The position numbers were made by a program, and so were the translations under genes. A stretch of 64,000 nt of DNA, from assembly GCF_000685965.1 (NCBI RefSeq), contig NZ_JMLE01000001.1:1-64000 (forward strand). The letters are read 5' to 3'. Shown here piece after piece: positions 49,452-57,488 of this stretch. The stretch's first letter is position 1. The number at the start of each line of letters is the position of its first letter. The notes under the pieces are model-generated. The model saw only the letters and a list, made by a program, of their open reading frames with translations, made no database searches and had not been told where the DNA came from. This stretch comes from Arthrobacter sp. UNC362MFTsu5.1 (lineage in GTDB: Bacteria > Actinomycetota > Actinomycetes > Actinomycetales > Micrococcaceae).

Positions 49452-49517
49452 GCTGGTTCAGGCTCAGCGGATCCCGCGGCCACGTCCTGGCGCGCACAGG
49501 GTCGGGACTTTAGCTCC
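49452..49517 (+). repeat. 66-bp direct repeat, copy 2 (non-coding)
   Basis: A copy of the 3' end of the gene at 47466-48125, including its TAG stop, placed 12 bp after the M20 stop. It has no upstream coding context, so it is a relic of duplication. Confidence 0.9.
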
Positions 49518-49553
49518 TCCCTGCCGGGCGCGGCAGCCTGAAATACTGACCGC

Positions 49554-50261
49554 ATGAGCGACGTGGCCATCCTGGTTCCCCCGATCGAGCGGCACCCCGG
49601 CTTCAACGATGCGCTGCATCCCGACCGCGTCTGGATCCGCCTGCTCCGCGTTGCAGTCGGCCTCTTCGTCCTGGTGGCCCTGGTCCGGAAAACGTACGAC
49701 GCCACGCTTCCGGGCAGCGATGTGGACATCGGCCAGCTCTACTCGGAGTTCACAGTCCAGTCGAACCTCGTCCTCGGACTGGTCCTTGTTTATTCCGCCG
49801 CGCGGACGCGGGCGAGGCTGCCGGAGTGGTGGGACCATTTGCTGGGCGCACTCACGTTCTATCTGGTCATGACAGGAATCATCTACGCGGTCCTCGTCGC
49901 CCCGCCGGACGAGCCGTGGTGGAGCTGGGACATGTACTGGCCCCAGCTGGCACACCACCGCCTGGCTCCGCTGTTCATAGCCCTCGACTGGCTCCTGGTC
50001 ACGAAAACCGTCCGCGGAAAATTGTCCCGGCCGCTCACCTGGCTCATCTACCCGTCCGCTTTCCTGGTCTACTCCTGGATGCGCGGGGCAATCGACGGGT
50101 GGTACGTATACGACTTCCTCGATCCGACACTCGAGGGCGGCTGGCCGGCCGCGTTGACGACGACGGCCCAGGTGCTGGTGGCGTTCCTTCTGATTGCCTT
50201 GCTGGTGCATGCCGGCGGCAACGCACGCGCCGCACTCGCGACGCGGCGGAAACGGCGCTAA
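49554..50261 (+). CDS. Pr6Pr family membrane protein
   Basis: A 235-residue integral membrane protein with six predicted helices, a layout of the Pr6Pr/FAR-17a-like group. Segments: RVWIRLLRVAVGLFVLVALV, FTVQSNLVLGLVLVYSA (the conserved F-T-x-Q-S-N-x-L motif), LLGALTFYLVMTGIIYAVL, YWPQLAHHRLAPLFIALDWLLV (H-H and D-W motifs), LIYPSAFLVYSWMRG and a C-terminal VLVAFLLIALLVHAGG. It ends in basic residues. The function is not known. ATG 49554 lies 37 bp after the second 66-bp repeat. Confidence 0.88.
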   Translation: MSDVAILVPPIERHPGFNDALHPDRVWIRLLRVAVGLFVLVALVRKTYDATLPGSDVDIGQLYSEFTVQSNLVLGLVLVYSAARTRARLPEWWDHLLGALTFYLVMTGIIYAVLVAPPDEPWWSWDMYWPQLAHHRLAPLFIALDWLLVTKTVRGKLSRPLTWLIYPSAFLVYSWMRGAIDGWYVYDFLDPTLEGGWPAALTTTAQVLVAFLLIALLVHAGGNARAALATRRKRR

Positions 50262-50291
50262 CCGCGTGTCGGCCGGGATGCGGAAGCGTTC

Positions 50292-50750
50292 TCAGGCGTC
50301 CGAGGGGCTGTTCACCATCGACAGCGCTGCCCGCTCCATGTAGTCCCACAGGGTGCCTTCATAGAGCGGCGGAAGTTCCAGCGCGTCCACTGCTGCGCGC
50401 ATGTGGTGCAGCCACCGCTCCTTCGCTTCGGGGGTGACGCGGAACGGCATGTGGCGCATGCGCAGCCGCGGGTGTCCGCGTTCCTCGCCATAGGTGGTGG
50501 GGCCGCCCCAGTACTGCTCGAGGAACATCAGGAAACGCCTTTTCGCCGGCCCCAGGTCCTCTTCCGGATACATCGGCCGGAGCAGCGGGTCGGTGGCCAC
50601 GCCGTCGTAGAAGACGTCAATGAGCTTCACGAACGTCTCGTGGCCGCCCACTGCGTCGTAGAAGTTGTCGGTGTAGCCAGGCTGCGTGAACGGATCGTTC
50701 TGCATCAGCTGCTGTGGCTGGCGGGGTTCGCCGGCGCTGGGAATCGTCAT
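50292..50750 (-). CDS. glbO: Group II truncated haemoglobin
   Basis: A 152-residue 2-on-2 globin of the trHbO type, binding haem and oxygen. Features: FYDAVGGHETFVKLIDVFYDGVATDPLLRPMYPEEDLGPAKRRFLMFLEQYWGGP in outline (with the WGGP motif), then the proximal His in GHPRLRMRHMPF and WLHHMRAAVDAL (Trp G8 region). The tail LWDYMERAALSMVN is typical. It starts 4 nt after the MscS stop with GGAG about 9 nt upstream, so it is co-transcribed with mscS. Confidence 0.95.
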   Translation of the reverse strand: MTIPSAGEPRQPQQLMQNDPFTQPGYTDNFYDAVGGHETFVKLIDVFYDGVATDPLLRPMYPEEDLGPAKRRFLMFLEQYWGGPTTYGEERGHPRLRMRHMPFRVTPEAKERWLHHMRAAVDALELPPLYEGTLWDYMERAALSMVNSPSDA

Positions 50751-50754
50751 GGTT

Positions 50755-51420
50755 CTATTCTCCGGCCTTCTGCTGGGGTGCGGTCTCAGGGGCGGGCGCC
50801 TCCGCGGATTCGTCCACCGGGGCTACATAGTTTCCCTGGGAGCGGTTGCCCACCCGAAGGATTTCGCCGTTGCGCAGGTACCAGATGGCGCCGTCGTCGG
50901 AACGGACGCGGGTGATGCGCAGGCCCATGGATTCGACGGTGCCCACCACTTCACTGGTCTCAATGATGTCGCCGATGCCGTACTGATCCTCGATGGTGAT
51001 GAAGATGCCGGCGAGGAAGTCGCGGATCAGCTGCTGGGCGCCGAAGCCGATGGCGACACCCAGGATACCCACGCTTGTCAGCAGCGGCGCGATGTCCACG
51101 TCCAGGTTCTTGAGGACGTACATAATCGTGATCACGGCGATGAGGACACCCGCCACGCTGTTCAGCAGGGATCCGATTGTTTTGGCACGCTGGACCCGGC
51201 GTTCGTGGTCCAGTGCCCGCAGGGCCGGGGCCACCCAGCGGAAGTGCGGTTTCTTGAAGAAGGTGGTGCCGGCGGCCACGCTCTTGGTGATTCCGGCAAT
51301 CACGAAGGACGCGACGAGCCAGATCGTGACGCCCACTCCGATGCTGATCACAATTCCTGCGGCGTTGATTCCGGAAATATCCGGTGTGGCGGGCGGGGTG
51401 ATCGACAACATGCTGTACAT
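50755..51420 (-). CDS. Small-conductance mechanosensitive channel (MscS family)
   Basis: A 221-residue channel that releases solutes on osmotic downshift. It has two N-terminal helices (INAAGIVISIGVGVTIWLVASFVIAG; LLNSVAGVLIAVITIMYVLKNL) and then the pore helix TM3 with LLTSVGILGVAIGFGAQQLIRDFLAGIFITIEDQYGIGD. It continues into the beta domain (VVGTVESMGLRITRVRSDDGAIWYLRNGEI). The C-terminal ~30 residues are Ala/Pro/Glu-rich. It precedes glbO on the same strand by 4 nt. Confidence 0.93.
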   Translation of the reverse strand: MYSMLSITPPATPDISGINAAGIVISIGVGVTIWLVASFVIAGITKSVAAGTTFFKKPHFRWVAPALRALDHERRVQRAKTIGSLLNSVAGVLIAVITIMYVLKNLDVDIAPLLTSVGILGVAIGFGAQQLIRDFLAGIFITIEDQYGIGDIIETSEVVGTVESMGLRITRVRSDDGAIWYLRNGEILRVGNRSQGNYVAPVDESAEAPAPETAPQQKAGE

Positions 51421-51528
51421 CGGCAGGGATGCTCCTTATTGCTTATCGGCTTCCGCCGGAGCTGCCGGGCGTTCGCCGGGCGCATAACACTCTGTTCACC
51501 TTCAACACTAGCGCCGTAGCGTGGCCAC

Positions 51529-52515
51529 ATGCGCATCCTGATTCTTGGCGGCACCGCTTTCCTGTCCGCCGAAATTGCCCGGCAGGCGGCCGCCGCGGGC
51601 CATGATGTTACCTGCCTGGCCCGCGGCTCGGCGGCCGTCCCGCCGGAGGGAACGGCCTGGCTGCGGGCCGATCGGGCCGCCGGGCGCCAGTCCTATGAAC
51701 AGGCCGCAGGGGACTGGGACGCCGTCATCGACGTAACCCGTGATCCGGAGCACGCCCGGGACGCGCTGGAGGCTCTGGCGCCCGTGGCAGCGCACTGGAC
51801 CGTGGTGTCCAGTTGCTCCGTTTACGCAGACCATTCGGTGCCGGGCGAAGACGAAAGCGCGGGTTTGTTACCGCCGCTCACCCCGGGCACAGCCGCTGCC
51901 CCGGAGAATTACGGCGAGGCTAAATCGGCGATTGAGCACTACGCGGCAACCATCGCCGAGGGCAAGGTCCACCTCTGCCGGGCGGGGCTGATCGGTGGTC
52001 CCGGCGACAGTTCGGACCGTTACGGCTACTGGCCCGCACGGTTTGCCCGGGATGGCAAACCCGCCATCGTTCCGGACATCGGCTCCAGTGCAACGCAGGT
52101 GATCGACGTCCGCGATCTCGCCGCGTGGATCCTGAAGGCCGCCGGACTGCAGATCACGGGTGCCTTGAATGCGGTGGGCACCGGCGTGCGGTTCGATGAC
52201 TACCTGGATGAATCCCAGCGGCAGGGTATGTATTCCGGCCGGACGTACAGCGTCCCGGAAGACTGGCTGGTTGCCCGGGGGATCGGGTACTGGGCAGGTC
52301 CGGATTCGCTGCCGCTCTGGCTCCCGGCGGGACACGACGGTTTCGCCACACGCTCCAACGCGGCCGCTGTTGCGGCCGGACTCAACCTGCGGCCGTGGCA
52401 GGAGACATTGCGGGACACGCTCGAGGACGAACGCCGCCGCGGCCTGGACAGGGAACGGAAAGCCGGGCTCAGTGCCGGGACTGAGCGGCGGCTCGTGGAA
52501 GAATTCCTGCCCTGA
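51529..52515 (+). CDS. NAD-dependent epimerase/reductase-like protein
   Basis: A 328-residue extended-SDR protein. The nucleotide loop is RILILGGTAFLSAEIARQAAAAGHDVTCLARG, followed by DWDAVIDVTRDPEHARDAL, VSSCSVYADHSVPGEDE and ENYGEAKSAIEHY with the Tyr-x-x-x-Lys pair. VIDVRDLAAWI and a long C-terminal region come next. This resembles isoflavone-reductase/CSP41-like reductases; the substrate is unknown. ATG 51529 has TAGCGT 6 nt upstream and no ribosome binding site, so it is probably leaderless. It is divergent from mscS. Confidence 0.88.
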   Translation: MRILILGGTAFLSAEIARQAAAAGHDVTCLARGSAAVPPEGTAWLRADRAAGRQSYEQAAGDWDAVIDVTRDPEHARDALEALAPVAAHWTVVSSCSVYADHSVPGEDESAGLLPPLTPGTAAAPENYGEAKSAIEHYAATIAEGKVHLCRAGLIGGPGDSSDRYGYWPARFARDGKPAIVPDIGSSATQVIDVRDLAAWILKAAGLQITGALNAVGTGVRFDDYLDESQRQGMYSGRTYSVPEDWLVARGIGYWAGPDSLPLWLPAGHDGFATRSNAAAVAAGLNLRPWQETLRDTLEDERRRGLDRERKAGLSAGTERRLVEEFLP

Positions 52516-52532
52516 CCATTCCCTGCCTGGGG

Positions 52533-53012
52533 CTAGGGTTCCTCAACGTGCACCGAGGGTTCGTGGAGCACGGGAAAGTTCACGCTCCGGGCAATGAAGC
52601 AGACCTTGTTTGCCTCGTGATGCAGCTGTTCCATGAGCGCGTCGTCCACGGCGGCGGCCACCGTCACTTCGGGCCTGAGCGTGGCGGATTCGAACTGGCC
52701 GCTGCCGTCGCGGTTGGTCCGCATCAGGCCCGCGGCGCGGTCCTCGTACGCCGTTACCACCACGCCGTGCTTCACTGCCACGTGCAGGAAAGAGAGCATG
52801 TGGCACTGCGAGAGGGCGGTCAACAGCAGCTGTTCGGGGTTGTACCGCGTCTTGTCCCCGTGGAAGGTGGGGTCGGCCGACCCCTTGAGGACGGGAAGGC
52901 CGGGGATCTCGATGTCGTGGTCGCGGGAATACCCCCGGTAGGTCGACGTTCCGTCCCCCCGGTTCCCGGTCCATCGGACAGTCACGGCGTAGCGGTGCTC
53001 ATCAAGCGTCAT
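52533..53012 (-). CDS. OsmC family peroxiredoxin-like protein
   Basis: A 159-residue thiol peroxidase-type protein reducing organic hydroperoxides. Family features: HRYAVTVRWTGNRGDGTSTYRGYSRDH, NPEQLLLTALSQCHMLSFLHVA with the peroxidatic Cys, and HHEANKVCFIARSVNFPV with the second Cys. YRGYSRDHDIEIPG matches the YhfA/SACOL-like OsmC subgroup. TAGAAT ends 6 nt before ATG 53012 and no ribosome binding site is visible. It is convergent with the SDR-like gene (17 bp gap). Confidence 0.93.
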   Translation of the reverse strand: MTLDEHRYAVTVRWTGNRGDGTSTYRGYSRDHDIEIPGLPVLKGSADPTFHGDKTRYNPEQLLLTALSQCHMLSFLHVAVKHGVVVTAYEDRAAGLMRTNRDGSGQFESATLRPEVTVAAAVDDALMEQLHHEANKVCFIARSVNFPVLHEPSVHVEEP

Positions 53013-53119
53013 GCCGCAATTCTAGTGACGCCGCAACTCCACATCGGCCGAACGCCGGAACCCCGGAGCAGCAGCACGCCAGCTCCGGGGTTCCGGTTCG
53101 TGGGAACAGATGCCGGCGG

Positions 53120-55681
53120 CTATCCGATGTCGGCCTCGCGGGCCCGCAGCGCGCGCGCCACGCCGTCGCGGTTCTCCAGCATCATGCGCCGCAGCGCGGT
53201 GCTGTCCTCCGGCAGCGCGGCCAGGAACTCGTCCGTCCGGTCCACAGTTTCCTGCGTGGTCTGCTGGGCCGGGTAAAGTCCGACGACGATCTGCTGGGCA
53301 AGCGCATGGGTGCGGTTGGCAACGATGCCGGGAACGGCGTCGAAATACTTCTCCGTGTACGGCGCCAGCAGCGCCGGGTCCAGCACCCGGGTGAATCCTG
53401 CCACCGCGGATGCCTGCAGGGCGTTGGACAGCTCGCCCTTCACCACGATGGAATCCCAGGCCGCAGCCTTGGCCTCGGGCGTGGGGATGGCGGCCTTGGC
53501 CAGCGCGGCCGCGTTCTGGCCGTTCGCGGTGTTGTCCCGCTCAAGTTCAGCGTCGATCCGGTCCTGGCCTGCCCGGCCGCCGGCTACCAGCGAAGCCATC
53601 AGCTCCCACCGCAGATCCTGGTCGACGGTGAGGCCTGCCAGGGATGCCGAGCCGTCCAGCAGCGCCGAAACGGTATCCAGCTGGCCGTCGCTGCGCGCCA
53701 GCAGCGCGAAGGACTTCACGAACTGCAGTTGCGCATCCGAGCCCGCCGGCACGGAACCGGCCAGGTCCCAGAGAGTGTCCGCAGCGGCTATGGACGTCTT
53801 TTCCCGGTGTTCCTCGGCAACGTAATAGCTGAGCGTTGTGGCCAGCTGCCGGAGCTGGACCAGGATCACCGAGGAATCGGATTCGGACGCGATGTTGGCG
53901 AGGATCAGTTCGACGTAGCCGCGGGCCGGGGTTTCGCCGTCGCGGGCAGCGTCCCAGGCGGAACCCCAGACGAGCGTCCGCGGCAGGCTCTCGCGGAAGT
54001 CCTTCAGGTGGGCCGTTGCGGTGGCCAGCGACTTCGGATCGAGCCGGACCTTGGCATAGGCGAGGTCGTCGTCGTTCAGCAGGATCAGGTCCGGCTGGCG
54101 CAGACCGGCCAGGCCGGGCACCTCGGTCCGTTCCCCGTCGACGTCCAGTTCCTCACGGTGCACCCGGACAAGCTGCCCGTCGGTGACGTCGTAGAACCCG
54201 ACAGCGAGGCGGTGCGGGCGAAGGGTGGGCTGCTCGGCCACCGCGGACTGCACGATGCTGAACGAGGTGATGGCTCCGGAAGGATCCACCGCCACATCGG
54301 GAGTCAACGTGTTGACACCGGCGGTTTCCAGCCACAGCCGCCCCCACTCGTCCAGGTCGCGGCCACTGGCCTTTTCCAGCTCCACCATGAGGTCGCTGAG
54401 CTCGGTGTTCTGCCAGGCGTGCTTGCTGAAATACTCGCGCACTCCGGACATGAACTGCTCCGGACCGACCCAGGCCACCAGCTGGCGCAGAACCGAGGCG
54501 CCCTTGGCGTACGTGATGCCGTCGAAGTTCACTTCAACGTCCTGCAGGTCGTTGATCTCGGCGAAGATGGGGTGCGTGGTGGGCAGCTGGTCCTGGCGGT
54601 AGGCCCAGGACTTCTCCACCGAGGCAAATGTGGTCCAGGCATGGTCAAACTCGGTGTTCTCCACCGCCGCCAGGTGCGACATGTACTCGGCGAACGATTC
54701 GTTGAGCCACAGGTCGTTCCACCAGCGCATGGTGACCAGATCGCCGAACCACATGTGCGCGAGCTCGTGCAGGACGGTGATGGCGCGGCGTTCCACCTGC
54801 GCGCCCGTGACCTTGCCGCGGAAAACGTAGCCTTCCAGGATGGTCACGGCGCCGGCGTTTTCCATGGCGCCGGCATTGAACTCGGGCACGAAGAGCTGGT
54901 CGTACTTCGCGAACGGGTAGGGGCAGCCAAACTGCGCCTCGAAGAACTCGAATCCCTGCCGGGTGAGTTCGAAGATGTTGTCGGCGTCGAGGTATTGCAT
55001 GAGCGACTTGCGCGCAAACACACCCAGGGGAACGATGCGCCCGTCGGCGCACTTCACCTCGCTGCGCACCGACTGGTACGGACCGGCGATCAGTGCCGTG
55101 ACGTAGGAGGACAGCCGGGGTGTGGCGGCGAACTCCCAGACCGAGCGTGCGCCGCCGTCTTCACCGGGAATGGTTTCGATGGGGACAGGCGTGGGGGAGT
55201 TGGACACCAGGTCCCAGTGCGACGGCGCGGTGACGGTGAACGTAAAGCTCGCCTTGAGGTCGGGCTGCTCGAACACCGCGAACATCCGGCGCGAATCCGG
55301 AACCTCGAACTGCGTATACAGGTAGACCTCGTTGTCGACGGGGTCCACGAAGCGGTGCAGTCCTTCGCCGGTGTTCATGTACGGGGCCTCGGCAACCACC
55401 AGCAGATCGTTCTCCGCGGCGAGGTACGGCAGTTGGATGCGGACACCGTCCGACACCTCCGCCGGGTCGAGTTCAGTGCCGTTCAGCATGACACTGTGAA
55501 CCTTGTGGGTAACCGCGTCGATGAAGGTGGAGGATCCGGGCCGGGCGCTGAACTTTACGGCGGTAGTGGATCCGAAGACTTTGTCACCCTTGGTCAGGTC
55601 CAGGCTGACGTCGTAGGACTCAACGGAGATGAGGTTGGCGCGCTCGCGGGCTTCGGCGCGCGTCAGGTTCATGCCTGGCAA
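53120..55681 (-). CDS. pepN: Aminopeptidase N (M1 family)
   Basis: An 853-residue cytoplasmic zinc aminopeptidase. The exopeptidase motif GAMENAGAVTIL and the zinc motif HELAHMWFGDLVTMRWWNDLWLNESFAEYM (HExxH-x18-E) are intact. The N-terminal beta domain begins NLTRAEARERANLISVESYDVSLDLT, and the C-terminal half is the large helical ERAP1-like domain. TTG 55681 is chosen because GGAGG lies 7 nt upstream and the product aligns in length with mycobacterial PepN; ATG 55672 is the alternative. The same neighbourhood (rpiB, nei, an Rv2466c-like gene, clp) occurs in M. tuberculosis. Confidence 0.96.
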   Translation of the reverse strand: MPGMNLTRAEARERANLISVESYDVSLDLTKGDKVFGSTTAVKFSARPGSSTFIDAVTHKVHSVMLNGTELDPAEVSDGVRIQLPYLAAENDLLVVAEAPYMNTGEGLHRFVDPVDNEVYLYTQFEVPDSRRMFAVFEQPDLKASFTFTVTAPSHWDLVSNSPTPVPIETIPGEDGGARSVWEFAATPRLSSYVTALIAGPYQSVRSEVKCADGRIVPLGVFARKSLMQYLDADNIFELTRQGFEFFEAQFGCPYPFAKYDQLFVPEFNAGAMENAGAVTILEGYVFRGKVTGAQVERRAITVLHELAHMWFGDLVTMRWWNDLWLNESFAEYMSHLAAVENTEFDHAWTTFASVEKSWAYRQDQLPTTHPIFAEINDLQDVEVNFDGITYAKGASVLRQLVAWVGPEQFMSGVREYFSKHAWQNTELSDLMVELEKASGRDLDEWGRLWLETAGVNTLTPDVAVDPSGAITSFSIVQSAVAEQPTLRPHRLAVGFYDVTDGQLVRVHREELDVDGERTEVPGLAGLRQPDLILLNDDDLAYAKVRLDPKSLATATAHLKDFRESLPRTLVWGSAWDAARDGETPARGYVELILANIASESDSSVILVQLRQLATTLSYYVAEEHREKTSIAAADTLWDLAGSVPAGSDAQLQFVKSFALLARSDGQLDTVSALLDGSASLAGLTVDQDLRWELMASLVAGGRAGQDRIDAELERDNTANGQNAAALAKAAIPTPEAKAAAWDSIVVKGELSNALQASAVAGFTRVLDPALLAPYTEKYFDAVPGIVANRTHALAQQIVVGLYPAQQTTQETVDRTDEFLAALPEDSTALRRMMLENRDGVARALRAREADIG

Positions 55682-55817
55682 GGTGGGGCCTCCAGAAAGG
55701 GTTGCGGTTGCCGGCCGGCAACGGTCATTGCCAGCACTGTGAAGTTATTCTTTCACTTCACCCGGCGATGGCAAGTTAGGTGGATCACGCGGCATCGGCA
55801 CGGAGTAGCGTTGGGGT

Positions 55818-56819
55818 ATGGGAAAGTTCAGGGACTCGGTGGACGTCAGGGCTCTGCGGTTCGCGGTGGGTTTCCCTGCGTTGCTGGCCGTCGCATTCGT
55901 CGTCTGTGCCTTCCTGCTCCGGACGGACGTGCCGGACCCCATGGCGGTGCTGTGGTCCGGGACCGGACCGGCCGGCTTTGCGCCGTTCTCCGCCTTCGTG
56001 ACCTGCGGCGGCCTGATCATCGCGGTGGTGGGCTGGCTCGTCCTGGGGCAGGCCGTGCCGTTGAGCCGGCCCGCCGTCATGCGACGTGTGATGATGGGCG
56101 CCGGGCTCACCCTAAGTCTCTTTGTCACCACGGTGCTGGCAGCAGTCCTCGTGGGCCAGGCGGGAATCGCCGACGTCCGCGAAGCACGTGTTGATATGTC
56201 CGTCCTGGCCCTCGGGAGCGGGGCTGCACTACCCCTGGGCGTCATCATGGGCTTCGTTTTCAAGGCCGACGAGCGGTGGTCTGTGGACGATGAGCGCGCC
56301 TTGCGGGACGCGCTGGAGCGCGAATCGGACCCCGAGCTGGCGTCGGATTCAGTACGGCTGTGGGTCCATGCGCGCAGTTCGGTGTTTGTGATGCTGGGCG
56401 TCGCCTCGCTGTTCCCGGCAGCGCTGGTCTCCATCGCCGTCCCGTGGCTGGGTGCACTCCTGGTGGTGCTGGCGGTGCTGGCGGCCGCCTTCCTCTTCGC
56501 CCGTATCATCGTTGACCGGAGCGGTTTGCGGGTTTTCGCCGCCGGGTTCGTCCGCGTGATGGAAATTCCGGCGTCGGCGATTTCCTCGGCAACCCCGGCC
56601 GATGTCCGCGCCGCAGACTATGGCGGCTGGGGCTACCGCCACCACGGCGGGACCACCGCCATGCTGGTCAGCAGCGGACCCGCCGTCGTCGTCAACCGCG
56701 CGGACGGACGGAAAGCGGCCGTCAGCGGCGGCAGTCCCGACTCGGCCGAAAGGGTGGCCGCCGTCCTGTCCCGCGTAGCTGCCCGGGCCCGCGGCGAGAA
56801 GCGCCCGCCCCAGCCCTGA
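55818..56819 (+). CDS. Hypothetical membrane protein (DUF1648-like)
   Basis: A 333-residue membrane protein. Hydrophobic helices near 13-35, 55-80, 94-115, 128-150 and a pair at 190-235 are followed by a ~100-residue cytoplasmic domain (PASAISSATPADVRAADYGGWGYRHHGG, then VVVNRADGRKAAVSGGSPDSAERVAAVL). DVPDPMAVLWSGTGPAGFAPF recalls DUF1648 proteins. The function is unknown. TAGCGT ends 6 nt before ATG 55818 with no ribosome binding site. It is divergent from pepN. After it, CCTGAGTCCGCCGGC is repeated in tandem (about 56815-56845). Confidence 0.85.
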   Translation: MGKFRDSVDVRALRFAVGFPALLAVAFVVCAFLLRTDVPDPMAVLWSGTGPAGFAPFSAFVTCGGLIIAVVGWLVLGQAVPLSRPAVMRRVMMGAGLTLSLFVTTVLAAVLVGQAGIADVREARVDMSVLALGSGAALPLGVIMGFVFKADERWSVDDERALRDALERESDPELASDSVRLWVHARSSVFVMLGVASLFPAALVSIAVPWLGALLVVLAVLAAAFLFARIIVDRSGLRVFAAGFVRVMEIPASAISSATPADVRAADYGGWGYRHHGGTTAMLVSSGPAVVVNRADGRKAAVSGGSPDSAERVAAVLSRVAARARGEKRPPQP

Positions 56820-56993
56820 GTCCGCCGGCCCTGAGTCCGCCGGCCCTGGGTGCCGTGGCGCCGGGCCCGCCGGCCCGGGCGTCCGCAGAGTGTTCATGGC
56901 AGGCAGCCTGTGCCCGCACCCTAGTACGCTTGAATGCGACCCCCCGAAGCAGCCCGGAAGCCTACCGGTGCTTATGACTGAACGGACCTTGCC

Positions 56994-57488
56994 GTGACCA
57001 CATCTTCCGATTTTCCGCGCGTCCACATCGCCACCGACCACGCCGGCATGGAGCTCAGCGCCCACCTCGTGTCCCACCTCACGGCCAAGGGCTACGACGT
57101 GGTGGACCACGGGCCCAAGGTCTACGACGCCCTGGATGACTACCCCTCCTTCTGCATCAACGCGGCGCTCGCCGTCGTGGCGGACCAGGCTGCCGGAGTG
57201 AACGCCCTGGGCATCGTGCTGGGCGGCTCCGGAAACGGCGAGCAGATCGCCGCCAACAAGGTCAGGGGCGTGCGGGCCGCGCTGGCCTGGAACCTGTCCA
57301 CCGCAATGCTGGCGCGCGAGCACAACGACGCCAACGTCGTTGCAGTCGGCGGCCGCCAGCACAGCGTGGACGAGGCAACGGAAATCATCGAGGCCTTCCT
57401 GCAGGAACCGTTCAGCAACGACGAACGCCACGTCCGCCGCATCGGCAAGATCGCGGCCTACGAGAACACCGGCGAGGTTATCGCCTAG
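56994..57488 (+). CDS. rpiB: Ribose-5-phosphate isomerase B
   Basis: A 164-residue RpiB/LacAB-fold isomerase converting ribose 5-phosphate and ribulose 5-phosphate in the pentose phosphate pathway. Signatures are VHIATDHAGMELSAHLVSHL, VVDHGPKVYDALDDYPSFC, NALGIVLGGSGNGEQIAANKVRGVRAAL and LAREHNDANVVAVGGRQHS. The active-site Glu in GNGEQIAANK replaces the Cys of enterobacterial RpiB, as in mycobacteria. The start is GTG 56994. Its stop overlaps the GTG of the Nei-type gene by 1 nt. Confidence 0.95.
   Translation: MTTSSDFPRVHIATDHAGMELSAHLVSHLTAKGYDVVDHGPKVYDALDDYPSFCINAALAVVADQAAGVNALGIVLGGSGNGEQIAANKVRGVRAALAWNLSTAMLAREHNDANVVAVGGRQHSVDEATEIIEAFLQEPFSNDERHVRRIGKIAAYENTGEVIA

Noticed and set aside
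53306-56194. A 962-codon open frame on the plus strand
   Set aside because: It is antisense to pepN, whose GAMEN and HExxH motifs are intact, and it runs through the promoter region of both flanking genes.
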